A stretch of 64,000 nucleotides of DNA, from positions 39,399 to 103,398 of the forward strand of contig JBDTMZ010000148.1 of NCBI GenBank assembly GCA_039934035.1. The letters are read 5' to 3'. Under the pieces are notes generated by a model, which was given only the letters and a program-made list of their open reading frames with translations, ran no database searches and had not been told where the DNA came from. This document shows positions 27,354 to 35,622 of this stretch, one piece after another. The position numbers were made by a program, and so were the translations under genes. Within the stretch, counting starts at the first letter, position 1; the number at the start of each line of letters is the position of its first letter. The DNA comes from Solibacter sp039934035 (GTDB taxonomy: Bacteria > Acidobacteriota > Terriglobia > Bryobacterales > Bryobacteraceae).

Positions 27354-29891
27354 ATGGTCCGATGGTTCATCGCTCTCGCCGTAATCGCTTCATTACACGC
27401 TCAGCAGCCACCCGCGCCCACTCCCTCGATTGAACAGCGCACCGCCGCCATGCGCAAGATCGAGGGCTTTTTTCCGGTCTATTGGGAAGAGCGCACGGGC
27501 AACCTGTACCTCGAAATTCCCAAGCTCGACACCCCCGTGCTCTACGTTACCGGACTCGCCGCCGGACTCGGTTCCAACGACATCGGACTCGATCGCGGGC
27601 AGGAAGGCTCGGGCAAGATCGTGCAGTTCGAACGCACCGGTCCCCGCGTCCTGATGGTGCAGGGAAGCGAGAATTTCCGCTCCTCGAGCGTCAACCCCGC
27701 GGAACGGAAGAGCGTGGAAGACTCGTTCGCGAAATCGATTTTGTGGGGCTTCACCGTGGCTGCCGAGACCGACGGCCGTATCCTTGTCGACGCCTCCGAC
27801 TTCTTCGTGCGCGATGGCCACGGCGCAACCAATGCGCTCGGCGCCGGACCCTACCGCGTCGATCGTACGCGGAGCGCGGTCTACCTGCCGCGCACCAAAG
27901 CGTTTCCCAAGAACACCGAAATCGAAGTCACGCTGACGTTCACCAGTGATGCCGCGGGCCGCGGCGGCGGTGGCAGCAATCCATCGCAGGGACCGCCTCG
28001 CATCGTAGCGACCGCTCCCGGCGCTGTGACCGCCCCTGCCGGAGGGCGTGGCGGCGGACTCTTTTCCGGTACCGTGGCCAGCGTGACGCCCACGCCCGAG
28101 GCCGTCACACTGCGCGAACATTACTCTCTCGTCGAACTGCCCGATGCCAACTATACGCCGCGCTATGACGATCCGCGCGCGGGCTACGGCGGCGTCTCCT
28201 TCCTGGATTACAGCATGCCCATCGGCGAACCGATGATGAAGCGCTTCCTGCGCCGCCATCGCCTCGAAAAAAAGGACCCCGCCGCCTCGCTCAGCGATCC
28301 CGTCAAGCCGATCGAATATTGGGTGGATCCGGGCGCGCCGGAGGATGTGCGCCGCGCCCTGGTCGAGGGCGCCAGTTGGTGGAACCAGGCCTTCGAGGCC
28401 GCGGGCTTTCGCAATGCCTTCCAGGTCGCGGTGCTGCCCGATGACGCGGACCCCATGGACATCCGCTACAACATGATCAACTGGGTCCATCGCTCGACGC
28501 GCGGCTGGAGCCTCGGCGGCACCGTCGACGATCCGCGCACCGGCGAGATCATCAAAGCCACGGTCACACTCGGCAGCCTGCGCGACCGCCAGGATTACCT
28601 CATTTTCGAAGGACTGCTTTCACCCTACGACACCGGCAGCGAGAAGCCCGCGATTCTGTATGACACCGCGATTGCGCGCATTCGCCAATTGGCCGCGCAC
28701 GAGGTGGGCCATACGCTCGGGCTCGGTCACAATTACTACGACAGCACGGCCGGCTGGATCTCGGTGATGGACTATCCGCACCCCCGGGAAAAACTGCGCG
28801 ACGATGGCACCATCGATCTCAGCGAAGCCTACCCCGCGCACATCGGAGATTGGGACAAGGTCGCCATCAACTATGGCTATCGTGTGCTGCCCAGGGGCGA
28901 TGAACCGGCGCAGCTTGCACAAATTCTGAACGACGCCTGGCAGCGCGACCTGAGCTACATGTCCAACCAGGACACCGACAGCCATCCCCGCGTCGACCAG
29001 TGGTCTAACGGCGTGAATCAGGCCGACGAACTGAACCGCCTGATGAAGGTACGCCGCGCCGCGCTCAATCGCCTGGGCGAGCGCACCATTCGTACGGGAG
29101 CGCCCATGGCGACCATTGAAGAACCGCTGGTGCCGGTCTTCATGTACCATCGCTACGCTGTCGAGTCCACCGCTTCGATGGTAGCGGGGCAGGACTACAT
29201 TTATGGCATGCGCGGCGATGGACGCACGGCCGTGAAGTGGGAGACGGCGGCCAACCAGCGCAAGGCGCTCGATGCGCTGGCCGCTACGCTGAAGCCCGGT
29301 GAACTGACCGTGCCCAAGCAGGCGCTGGCTGCGATTCCGCCGCGGCCGCCCGGCTTCGGACGGCATCGCGAGTTGTTCCCGCGCACCACCGGCGATACGT
29401 TCGATCCCGTCAGCCCTGCAGCGGTGGCCGCGGATGTCACCATTGGTTTCACACTGCAACTGGATCGCGCCGCCCGCATGGTGGCCCAGCACGCGGTAGA
29501 TCCCTCGCTGCCCGGACTCGAAGAAGTGATCGACCGCTTGGTGAAGGCTACCTTCGATGCGCCCGTGGCCACGCCTTACGAGGCGGAGGTGCGGCGCGCC
29601 GAAGAGCGCGTGCTGGTGGATCGCGTAACATGGCTGGCCACCGGCGCTCAAAATGCGCAAGTCCGCGCCCTGGCGGCGTTCAAGTTGGAGAAACTGGCCG
29701 CCCGCCTGCGCGCCGCCGCACCTCAGGCGGAAGGCGATCAGGCCCAGTACCGGCAACTCGCGGCGGATATCAAGCGCTTCCTCGAACGTCCGGCCGACAT
29801 CCAGCGCGTGATGCCCGCGCCGGACGCGCCGCCGGGTGCGCCGATCGGTGAGCCCGCGATGGATTGGCTGTCACCCGCTCCGTGGCGGTAG
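27354..29891 (+). CDS. exported zinc-dependent metalloprotease (DUF5117/DUF4953-type)
   Basis: This is an 845-residue exported protein with a short signal peptide (ends SLHAQ). The zinc-binding motif HEVGHTLGLGH is at about residue 449, an extended HExxHxxGxxH signature of the metzincin type. A Met follows in WISVMDYPHPR (Met-turn). The N-terminal part (AAMRKIEGFFPVYWEERTGNLYLEIP) is the DUF5118/DUF5117 opening. A Gly-rich linker lies around residues 202-230. The family is frequent in Acidobacteria and Bacteroidetes. Natural substrates are unknown. Confidence 0.88.
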   Translation: MVRWFIALAVIASLHAQQPPAPTPSIEQRTAAMRKIEGFFPVYWEERTGNLYLEIPKLDTPVLYVTGLAAGLGSNDIGLDRGQEGSGKIVQFERTGPRVLMVQGSENFRSSSVNPAERKSVEDSFAKSILWGFTVAAETDGRILVDASDFFVRDGHGATNALGAGPYRVDRTRSAVYLPRTKAFPKNTEIEVTLTFTSDAAGRGGGGSNPSQGPPRIVATAPGAVTAPAGGRGGGLFSGTVASVTPTPEAVTLREHYSLVELPDANYTPRYDDPRAGYGGVSFLDYSMPIGEPMMKRFLRRHRLEKKDPAASLSDPVKPIEYWVDPGAPEDVRRALVEGASWWNQAFEAAGFRNAFQVAVLPDDADPMDIRYNMINWVHRSTRGWSLGGTVDDPRTGEIIKATVTLGSLRDRQDYLIFEGLLSPYDTGSEKPAILYDTAIARIRQLAAHEVGHTLGLGHNYYDSTAGWISVMDYPHPREKLRDDGTIDLSEAYPAHIGDWDKVAINYGYRVLPRGDEPAQLAQILNDAWQRDLSYMSNQDTDSHPRVDQWSNGVNQADELNRLMKVRRAALNRLGERTIRTGAPMATIEEPLVPVFMYHRYAVESTASMVAGQDYIYGMRGDGRTAVKWETAANQRKALDALAATLKPGELTVPKQALAAIPPRPPGFGRHRELFPRTTGDTFDPVSPAAVAADVTIGFTLQLDRAARMVAQHAVDPSLPGLEEVIDRLVKATFDAPVATPYEAEVRRAEERVLVDRVTWLATGAQNAQVRALAAFKLEKLAARLRAAAPQAEGDQAQYRQLAADIKRFLERPADIQRVMPAPDAPPGAPIGEPAMDWLSPAPWR

Positions 29892-29950
29892 GGCCTCAAT
29901 GTGTGGAGATGGGCTGTAACCCAATCGCAGACGCGACCGATCACCCAGAC

Positions 29951-29976
29951 AAAGATAATAAGATATACTTATCTTT
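29951..29976. promoter_or_regulatory. 8-bp inverted repeat over a likely promoter of the acyl-CoA carboxylase genes
   Basis: AAAGATAA (29951-29958) and TTATCTTT (29969-29976) are perfect reverse complements, separated by 10 bases. A -10-like TATACT (29964-29969) lies between and partly within the arms. The site is AT-rich in a GC-rich genome and begins 40 bases before the carboxyltransferase start. It looks like a repressor operator placed on the promoter. No regulator gene is adjacent. Confidence 0.6.
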
Positions 29977-29990
29977 AATTGAGGGTGAGC

Positions 29991-31559
29991 GTGGGCAAAA
30001 TAGCACCTGTATCCGACCAACCAATCGATAAAATCGAGGAACTCAGCCAGTGCCGCGAGCGCCTGAAACTAGGCGGCGGGCGGGAGCGCGTCGAAAAACA
30101 GCATAAGAGCGGAAAGCTCACGGCGCGCGAGCGCGTGACCCTCCTGCTGGATCGCGACTCGTTCCAGGAAGCGGGACTCTTCGCCAAACACAACGGCCGT
30201 TTCTTCGGCATGGGCGATAAAGACCTGCCTGCCGACGGCGTCGTTACCGGACGCGGGCGAATCGGAGGGCGTCCGGTCCACCTCGCCAGCCAGGATTTCA
30301 CAGTGGCCGGCGGATCTGCCGGCGAAGTTCACGCCAACAAAATCGCCGACACCATGAAGGCCGCGATGAAGACGGGGACGCCCTTCGTCTTCGTCAACGA
30401 TTCCGGCGGCGCCCGCGTGCAGGAAGGCGTTGCCAGCCTTTCCGGCTACGCGCGCATTTTCCACCAGAACGTCATGCTTTCCGGCGTGGTGCCGCAGGTT
30501 TCCCTGATCTGCGGGCCGTGTGCGGGCGGTGCGGCATACAGTCCCGCGCTGACCGATTTCATCATTCAGACGCGTGACGGCCTGATCTTCATTACCGGAC
30601 CCACTGTGATCAAACAAGTGACCGGCGAGTTGGTGTCGGCGCAGGAACTGGGCGGCGTGCGCGCCCAGATGAACAAGTCCGGCGTGGTGCACTTCGTGGC
30701 CGAAAACGATGTGGAGGCCGCCCAAATCTGCCAGCGCCTGCTCTCGTTCCTGCCTTCCAATAACAAGGAAGACCCGCCGCGCGCCGAGCCCGACGAAAGC
30801 AACATGTACGAACCCCGCCTGAATACCGTCGTGCCGCGCGAAGCCAAGACCGGATACGATGTGCGCGAGGTCATCAAGCTGGTAGTGGACCACGCGGATT
30901 TCCTGGAAGTGCACGCCGAATTCGCCCGCAATCTCGTAGTCGGCTTCGGACGCATCCGCGGCGCCGTGGTGGGAATCGTGGCCAATCAGCCGATGGTGCT
31001 GGCGGGCGCGCTGGACATCGATGCTTCGGACAAGGGCGCGAGCTTCGTGCGCTTCTGCAACGCCTTCAATATCCCGCTGATCACCTTCGTGGACATTCCC
31101 GGTTTCCTGCCGGGTGTCGACCAGGAATACGGCGGCATCATCCGTCACGGTGCGAAGTTGCTGTTCGCTTACTCGGCGGCCATCGTTCCCAAAATTACAG
31201 TGATTCTGCGCAAGGCATATGGCGGAGGTTATATCGCCATGTGCGCTAAAGATCTCGGGGCGGATTGCACGCTGGCCTGGCCCTCCGCGGAGATCGCGGT
31301 GATGGGCGCGGAAGCGGCGGTGGAGATCGTCTTCCACCGTGAACTCTCCGAATCCGCGGATACCGGGGCGCGGCGGCAGGAACTGATCCAGGAATACCGG
31401 GAGACGTTCTACACGCCGTATGTCGCCGGCGGACAGCGCCTGGTAGACGACATCATCGAGCCCGCCCAAACACGCGGCTATCTGGCGGACGCACTCGATA
31501 CCCTATCCACCAAGCGCGACTGGCGTCCGCAGAAGAAGCACGGGTTGATTCCGTTATGA
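29991..31559 (+). CDS. acyl-CoA carboxylase carboxyltransferase subunit (PccB/MmdA-like)
   Basis: This ~522-residue protein moves the carboxyl group between biotin and an acyl-CoA such as propionyl-CoA. Both crotonase-like halves are present: ERLKLGGGRERVEKQHKSGKLTARERVTLLLD and VFVNDSGGARVQEG in the first, ITFVDIPGFLPGVDQEYGGIIRHGAKLLFAY and YGGGYIAMCAKDLGAD in the second. I chose GTG 29991, with GAGG 6 bases upstream; GTG 29985 and TTG 29979 are in frame. The stop overlaps the next start (TTATGAG). Biotin carrier follows, but the biotin carboxylase is not in the window. A Na+-pumping methylmalonyl-CoA decarboxylase is an alternative, but its membrane beta subunit is missing. Confidence 0.92.
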   Translation: MGKIAPVSDQPIDKIEELSQCRERLKLGGGRERVEKQHKSGKLTARERVTLLLDRDSFQEAGLFAKHNGRFFGMGDKDLPADGVVTGRGRIGGRPVHLASQDFTVAGGSAGEVHANKIADTMKAAMKTGTPFVFVNDSGGARVQEGVASLSGYARIFHQNVMLSGVVPQVSLICGPCAGGAAYSPALTDFIIQTRDGLIFITGPTVIKQVTGELVSAQELGGVRAQMNKSGVVHFVAENDVEAAQICQRLLSFLPSNNKEDPPRAEPDESNMYEPRLNTVVPREAKTGYDVREVIKLVVDHADFLEVHAEFARNLVVGFGRIRGAVVGIVANQPMVLAGALDIDASDKGASFVRFCNAFNIPLITFVDIPGFLPGVDQEYGGIIRHGAKLLFAYSAAIVPKITVILRKAYGGGYIAMCAKDLGADCTLAWPSAEIAVMGAEAAVEIVFHRELSESADTGARRQELIQEYRETFYTPYVAGGQRLVDDIIEPAQTRGYLADALDTLSTKRDWRPQKKHGLIPL

Positions 31560-31780
31560 GCCGCGAGGCGGAAATTCCCGTACTGCACCGTGCTATCGCC
31601 GCGGCTGTCGTGAAGGCCGTGCTGGGAGACCGTGCGGAGATCCGCAGTATGCAGGTGATGCCCGCCGCAACGGTGCTGCAGCGAGCGGGAGCCTTGAAAT
31701 ACGGAATCAGGACCTTCTGGAGCCGCTGGACGGCGCGCCAGTCCAATGGGAGCTCGACCAAGAATGAAACTCCGCGTTGA
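31556..31780 (+). CDS. small protein of the carboxylase operon, function unknown
   Basis: This is a 74-residue protein whose ATG overlaps the carboxyltransferase stop by 4 bases (ATGA) and whose end overlaps the biotin-carrier start by 17 bases. The N-terminal half (EIPVLHRAIAAAVVKAVLGDRAEIRSMQVM) is like small subunits or epsilon-like linkers found between carboxyltransferase and biotin carrier genes. The C-terminal part is Ser/Arg rich. It has no clear membrane helix, unlike the delta subunit of sodium-pumping decarboxylases. It could tether the biotin carrier. Tight coupling is the main evidence that it is real. Confidence 0.6.
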   Translation: MSREAEIPVLHRAIAAAVVKAVLGDRAEIRSMQVMPAATVLQRAGALKYGIRTFWSRWTARQSNGSSTKNETPR

Positions 31781-32129
31781 AATCGAAAAGAAAAATTACG
31801 AAGTGACCGTAGAGTTCCTGGAGGACGCCCACAACGGCCACCGCAACTGGCAGCCCGCCGAACTCGAGATCCCAGAAAGCGTCACCAGACCGCGTCCCGC
31901 GCTGAAGCTGTTGGAAGATACCTTCTGCCGCTCGCCCATCGCCGGAAAGATCAGCGCCGTACTGGCGGTGCCCGGGCAATCCATCCGCAAGAACGAGCCG
32001 GTGCTGGTGATCGAAGCCATGAAGATGGAGATTCAGATTGGTCCGGCGGTGGACGGCGTGTTGAAGACCATCCAGGTGAAGGCCGGAGAAGCGGTCAGCA
32101 CCGGCCAGTTGCTCTTCGAATTGACGTAA
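31764..32129 (+). CDS. biotin carboxyl carrier protein of the acyl-CoA carboxylase
   Basis: This is a 121-residue biotin carrier. The biotinylation motif EAMKMEI places the modified lysine at residue 87, about 34 residues from the C terminus as is standard. The lipoyl/biotinyl domain spans residues ~53-121 (CRSPIAGKISAVLAVPGQSIRKNEPVLVIEAMKM). The first ~50 residues form a beta-rich extension with a Pro-rich linker. The ATG at 31764 is inside the end of the preceding small gene. It works with the carboxyltransferase encoded upstream. Confidence 0.92.
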   Translation: MKLRVEIEKKNYEVTVEFLEDAHNGHRNWQPAELEIPESVTRPRPALKLLEDTFCRSPIAGKISAVLAVPGQSIRKNEPVLVIEAMKMEIQIGPAVDGVLKTIQVKAGEAVSTGQLLFELT

Positions 32130-32139
32130 TCGCCGGCTT

Positions 32140-32368
32140 TCATAGTGGAACTGCAGCGCAGCGTGCGCCGCCACTTTTCCGTCATCGCCCGGCCCCCGGC
32201 CGCGTCGCGTCCCGCCGGCGCCTGCGTGTCGCCTCCGCGCGGCAGATCGTCGATGGTAATCGCCACCTGGCGAGTCTGCCCGAACGCGGCAGGGCGAGAA
32301 AGAAGGGCAGATGACGGCGCAAGTCTCCATTGTGACATTGGTATCGCCGGTGGCTTGACTTCAGTCAT
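32140..32368 (-). pseudogene. remnant of a polysaccharide deacetylase
   Basis: On the minus strand an ATG at 32368 opens a frame reading ...AAFGQTRQVAITIDDLP then RGGD. VAITIDDLPRGGD is the start of the NodB-type deacetylase domain, with the metal-binding Asp pair. After GGRAMTEKW the match fades into unrelated sequence and runs into the 3' end of the biotin carrier gene on the other strand. The rest of the ~250-residue domain, including its H-x-x-x-H motif, is absent. I read it as the decayed 5' piece of a deacetylase gene. Confidence 0.5.
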
Positions 32369-32400
32369 CAATGAGTGCGTAATACGGAGAGGAGGGCGTT

Positions 32401-32793
32401 ATGCTCGGCGCTCTTTCGCGGTCGATTGCGGTGTTAACCCTACTTCTGTTTCCATCCCCTGCCGGCTCTGCCTCCCCCCAGAAGCTCTCCTGGGACGAAC
32501 TCCAGACACTGATCGGCAGACGGGTGTCGATCCCCCTGTACGACGGTTGTGCCGTGTCCGGGAAGGTGGTTGAAGTGAAACCGGATGCGCTGGTTGTCCA
32601 TGTCGAAAAGACCAGCCATCCCACAGCTTGTCCCACGGGAATCCTGCGCGTCCAGCGGTCTAAGCTGTTTGTCCTCGACTTGCATAACCCGGAGAAGAAG
32701 TACTACGGGGTGGGCTCGGCCTGGGGCCTGGTGAACGACGTCTTCGGCTGGAACCAGGACCCGCGTACCACCAGCATCCAGATCGTCCACTGA
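32401..32793 (+). CDS. small exported protein, possible Sm-like beta barrel
   Basis: This is a 130-residue protein with a signal peptide (cleavage after about residue 24, SPAGSA). The mature part, LSWDELQTLIGRRVSIPLY then GCAVSGKVVEVKPDALVVHVEKTS, alternates as in Sm/SH3-like small barrels. I recognise no named family. A strong purine-rich ribosome-binding region (GGAGAGGAGGG) precedes the ATG. The C-terminal part GVGSAWGLVNDVFGW is Gly/aromatic rich. No function can be assigned. Confidence 0.68.
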   Translation: MLGALSRSIAVLTLLLFPSPAGSASPQKLSWDELQTLIGRRVSIPLYDGCAVSGKVVEVKPDALVVHVEKTSHPTACPTGILRVQRSKLFVLDLHNPEKKYYGVGSAWGLVNDVFGWNQDPRTTSIQIVH

Positions 32794-32860
32794 TCCGGCG
32801 ATTCCCGGCGGACTTACGGTAACCTGCCGCCCGCCCCGCGCATCTCATGACACAAGTTCT

Positions 32861-33931
32861 ATGTCTTTCGATCGAACCGTTTCGCGGCGGGGCATTTTTG
32901 CCGCCCTCGGGCTCATCCCTGCATGGCGTACCCTCAGCGGGCAGCAGCAGCAGCAAGAACAGGCGACCTTTTCCACCGGAGTCAAGGTGGTCAACCTGTT
33001 CGCCAACGTACGCGACAAAACCGGCGCCATCGTCAAGAACCTGACGAAAGAGGATTTCCTGCTCAGCGAAGACGAGCGCTCCCAAGTCATTCGCTACTTC
33101 TCGCAGGAAAGCGATTTGCCGTTGACCCTTGGCCTGATGGTCGACACCAGTGGTAGTTTACGCCGCCTGATTGAAGAGGAGCGGGTCGCCAGCTACCGTT
33201 TCTTCGAACAGGTGCTGCGCCCCGAGAAGGACGTCGCTTTCGTCATCCACTTCGATTTCGAAACTGAACTGCTGCAGGACATCACGTCCTCGCGGAAGCA
33301 ATTGGAAAAGGCATTGGACGCCTTGGAATCGCCGGACGATCGCCCCCGAATCCGTCAGCGTTTCGCCCCGGACGACCCGCAGTTTCCGTTCCCCATCCCG
33401 GGCGGAGGCGGTAGGGGCGGACGCGGCGGACGCGGTGGTCCCGCGGGCGGTGGCCGGCGCGGCGGCGGCACCGTGCTCTACGACGCCATCATGCTGGCCT
33501 CTGACGAGCTGATGCGCAAACAATCCGGTCGCAAGGCGCTGATTCTGCTTAGCGACGGCATGGACAATGGGAGCAAGGTCTCGCTTTCCACTGCGGTGGA
33601 AGCAGCGCAGCGCGCCGATACCCTGGTGTTCTCGATTCTGTTCGAGGACACCGAAATGTATGGCGGCATGATGGGACGCATCGGTGGGGAGGACGGCAAG
33701 AAGGTGCTGCAGCGCATTTCGCGCGAAACCGGTGGCCGTTTCTTCGAGGTCACCAGAAGGATGCCGTTGTCCAGAGTCTTCGATGAGATCGATGAGGATT
33801 TGCGGCATCAGTACAGCCTGGGCTATTCGCCGGACCGCGCCGAGCCGCGAGAAACCTATCACCGCATCAAGTTGACCACCCGGCAAAAAGGTCTGATTGT
33901 ACAAGCGCGCGACGGTTACTACGGAATTTAA
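32861..33931 (+). CDS. exported VWFA-domain protein (acidobacterial VWFA-related type)
   Basis: This is a 356-residue protein. The N terminus SRRGIFAALGLIPAW is Tat-like. A short domain (VKVVNLFANVRDKTGAIVKNLTKEDFLLSEDERSQVIRYF) precedes a von Willebrand A domain, which is the architecture of the acidobacterial VWFA-related family. The MIDAS metal site DTSGS is at residues 95-99. A Gly/Arg-rich loop spans about 185-208. It ends HQYSLGYSPDRAEPRETYHRIKLTTRQKGLIVQARDGYYG, the usual close of this family. The role is probably adhesion or protein binding outside the cytoplasm. Confidence 0.9.
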   Translation: MSFDRTVSRRGIFAALGLIPAWRTLSGQQQQQEQATFSTGVKVVNLFANVRDKTGAIVKNLTKEDFLLSEDERSQVIRYFSQESDLPLTLGLMVDTSGSLRRLIEEERVASYRFFEQVLRPEKDVAFVIHFDFETELLQDITSSRKQLEKALDALESPDDRPRIRQRFAPDDPQFPFPIPGGGGRGGRGGRGGPAGGGRRGGGTVLYDAIMLASDELMRKQSGRKALILLSDGMDNGSKVSLSTAVEAAQRADTLVFSILFEDTEMYGGMMGRIGGEDGKKVLQRISRETGGRFFEVTRRMPLSRVFDEIDEDLRHQYSLGYSPDRAEPRETYHRIKLTTRQKGLIVQARDGYYGI

Positions 33932-33947
33932 GGCTTGTAAAACAAAC

Positions 33948-33979
33948 GAGGCGGACCGGGTATGACCCCGATCTGCCTC
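33948..33979 (-). terminator. intrinsic terminator of clpP
   Basis: Arms 33948-33960 and 33966-33979 pair over 13 positions with one G-U and one mismatch, around a 5-base loop. On the minus strand the stem is followed by GTTTGTTTTAC, a T-rich tail. It stands between convergent clpP and the VWFA gene, and could serve both. Confidence 0.65.
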
Positions 33980-33992
33980 GGAAAAGTACGAA

Positions 33993-34613
33993 TTAGCCCT
34001 TAATGGCTACTGGTGCCGTGTCGCGGCTACTAATCACCCGGTCGATCATGCCGTAAGCAACGGCCTGATCGGGTTCCATGATGTAGTCCCGATCCACATC
34101 TTTGGCCACGCGATCCACGTTCTGGCCGGTGGCATTGGCCAGCATGGCGTTCAGAATTTCCCGCATGCGCAGGATTTCCTTCGCGTAGATATCGATGTCG
34201 GCAGCCTGACCGGCCAACCCCTGCATGGAGGGCTGGTGAATCATGATGCGCGAGTTCGGCAGGCTGAAACGCTTGCCCTTGGCGCCCTTGGCGAGCAAAA
34301 CCGCCGCCATGGAAGCCGCCTGCCCCACACAAATGGTCACGATATCCGGCCGGATGAAGGCCATGGTGTCCAGAATGGCCAGACCGGCCGTGATCGAGCC
34401 GCCCGGCGAATTGATATAAATTGAGATATCTTTTTCCGGATCTTCCGCTTCCAGGAACAAGAGCTGGGCAATGATCAGGTTCGCCACCTGATCGTCGATC
34501 GGGGTGCCCAGAAAGATGATGTTCTCTTTCAACAGCCGGGAGTAGATATCGTATGCGCGTTCCCCACGGGAGGTCTGTTCGACCACCATGGGGACCAGGA
34601 CGGATTGTCCCAT
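33993..34613 (-). CDS. clpP: ATP-dependent Clp protease proteolytic subunit
   Basis: ClpP is the tetradecameric serine peptidase that degrades proteins unfolded by ClpX or ClpA. In this 206-residue protein the catalytic Ser101 is in VGQAASMAA and His126 in MIHQPS; the Asp lies in the VDRDYIM motif at about 174-176. The N-terminal loop LVPMVVEQTSRGERAYDIYSRLL is standard. The usual neighbours tig and clpX are absent here. The ATG at 34613 is the only plausible start. Confidence 0.97.
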   Translation of the reverse strand: MGQSVLVPMVVEQTSRGERAYDIYSRLLKENIIFLGTPIDDQVANLIIAQLLFLEAEDPEKDISIYINSPGGSITAGLAILDTMAFIRPDIVTICVGQAASMAAVLLAKGAKGKRFSLPNSRIMIHQPSMQGLAGQAADIDIYAKEILRMREILNAMLANATGQNVDRVAKDVDRDYIMEPDQAVAYGMIDRVISSRDTAPVAIKG

Positions 34614-34662
34614 GTAGCCTCCGGATTATTTAGGAACCGGGATAAGCCCGGAACCGAATTCT

Positions 34663-35139
34663 CTAAGCCCGCTTCGCGGTGACCGGCTTCCTGGCCTTGC
34701 TCTTCTTCGCTAACGCCAGAGTCTTCTTTTTGGTATCCAGCGCCTTGGCCAGGTCGGCGATCGTATTCTTCCCTAGATAATCCATGATACGTGATCGGAG
34801 GGCGATCCAGCTATCGTGCATGGAGCACGGCATATCGTCCGAGCATTCGCTCAGACCGCTGGCGCACTGCTGATAAGGCGCCAGACCGTCTAGTGCTTCC
34901 ACGATATCCAGCAAACGGATCTCGCTGGGATCCACCCGAAGGGCGAAACCGCCCGTGGGACCTTTGCTCGAGCGGAGCAGGCCTTTACGAGCCAGTTGTT
35001 GCAGAATCTTCGCCAGGAAGTGAGCCGGTATCTCCTCCTGCTCTGCAATGTTCTTCACCATGGCGTATTTGCCTTCCTGGACCTGCGCCAGGTGAACAAA
35101 AGCGCGAATCGCGTATTCCGCCGACCGAGAATAAATCAT
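34663..35139 (-). CDS. Rrf2-family transcriptional regulator (IscR-like cysteines)
   Basis: This 158-residue winged-helix regulator starts MIYSRSAEYAIRAFVHLAQ, typical of the Rrf2 family, with a recognition region IPAHFLAKILQQLARKGLLRSSKGPTGGFAL. Three cysteines in CASGLSECSDDMPC match the spacing that binds an iron-sulfur cluster in IscR-type members. It is followed by a Lys-rich C-terminal tail not found in IscR itself. The ATG at 35139 has GGGGGA 6 bases upstream. No isc or suf genes are adjacent. A 7-bp palindrome lies 26 bases upstream of the start and may be its own operator. Confidence 0.9.
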   Translation of the reverse strand: MIYSRSAEYAIRAFVHLAQVQEGKYAMVKNIAEQEEIPAHFLAKILQQLARKGLLRSSKGPTGGFALRVDPSEIRLLDIVEALDGLAPYQQCASGLSECSDDMPCSMHDSWIALRSRIMDYLGKNTIADLAKALDTKKKTLALAKKSKARKPVTAKRA

Positions 35140-35164
35140 TAATGTCCCCCGCAAAAAACCAAAT

Positions 35165-35182
35165 CGGAGTAAGGCTACTCCG
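35165..35182. promoter_or_regulatory. 7-bp perfect palindrome ahead of the Rrf2 regulator
   Basis: CGGAGTA (35165-35171), 4 bases, TACTCCG (35176-35182). On the minus strand a TAAGAT just upstream could be a -10 box, so the palindrome would sit over the transcription start. An autoregulatory operator is the simplest reading. Confidence 0.55.
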
Positions 35183-35622
35183 TTATCTTAAAATGTTCCA
35201 ATAGCCGTACGCAAGCCAATTTGTCTCTGTATTATTCGAGTCGCAACCTTTGTTAACCTTCTTTACCTGCCACTGGTCACTGCCGGTTCCAGGACGAAAT
35301 CAGAAGATTGGGGTGGCGGTCTGGTACCTTTCGTCATTCGCCCGATGGTCACCACGACCTGCAAACGTAGTCCTTGGGTGTGGTTAGCGTTTTCAATTGC
35401 AGCCGTCCGCCGTGCCCTTGCAAGGTCCGGAATCTCTACGAACTGGCTGGCGCTGGCGCGCAGTACTGCCCGTACCTGATATGCCCCCGCGAGCCCGCAC
35501 TGGCACGTTCATGGGGTACAGAAAGCCATGGGTAAATAACTTCCCAGTAACTTTCCGGCTTCAGCCTGAGGGTGAACGTCTTGTCGATCGCGTGCCCCGG
35601 CCGGCCCGATTTTGCGGCCACG
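35183..35622. other. intergenic region, no gene seen
   Basis: About 440 bases lie between the Rrf2 operator and the end of the alcohol dehydrogenase gene. The first part (35190-35270) is AT-richer and may carry the Rrf2 promoter. The remaining frames look like random high-GC sequence. I see no RNA gene or repeat. Confidence 0.35.
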
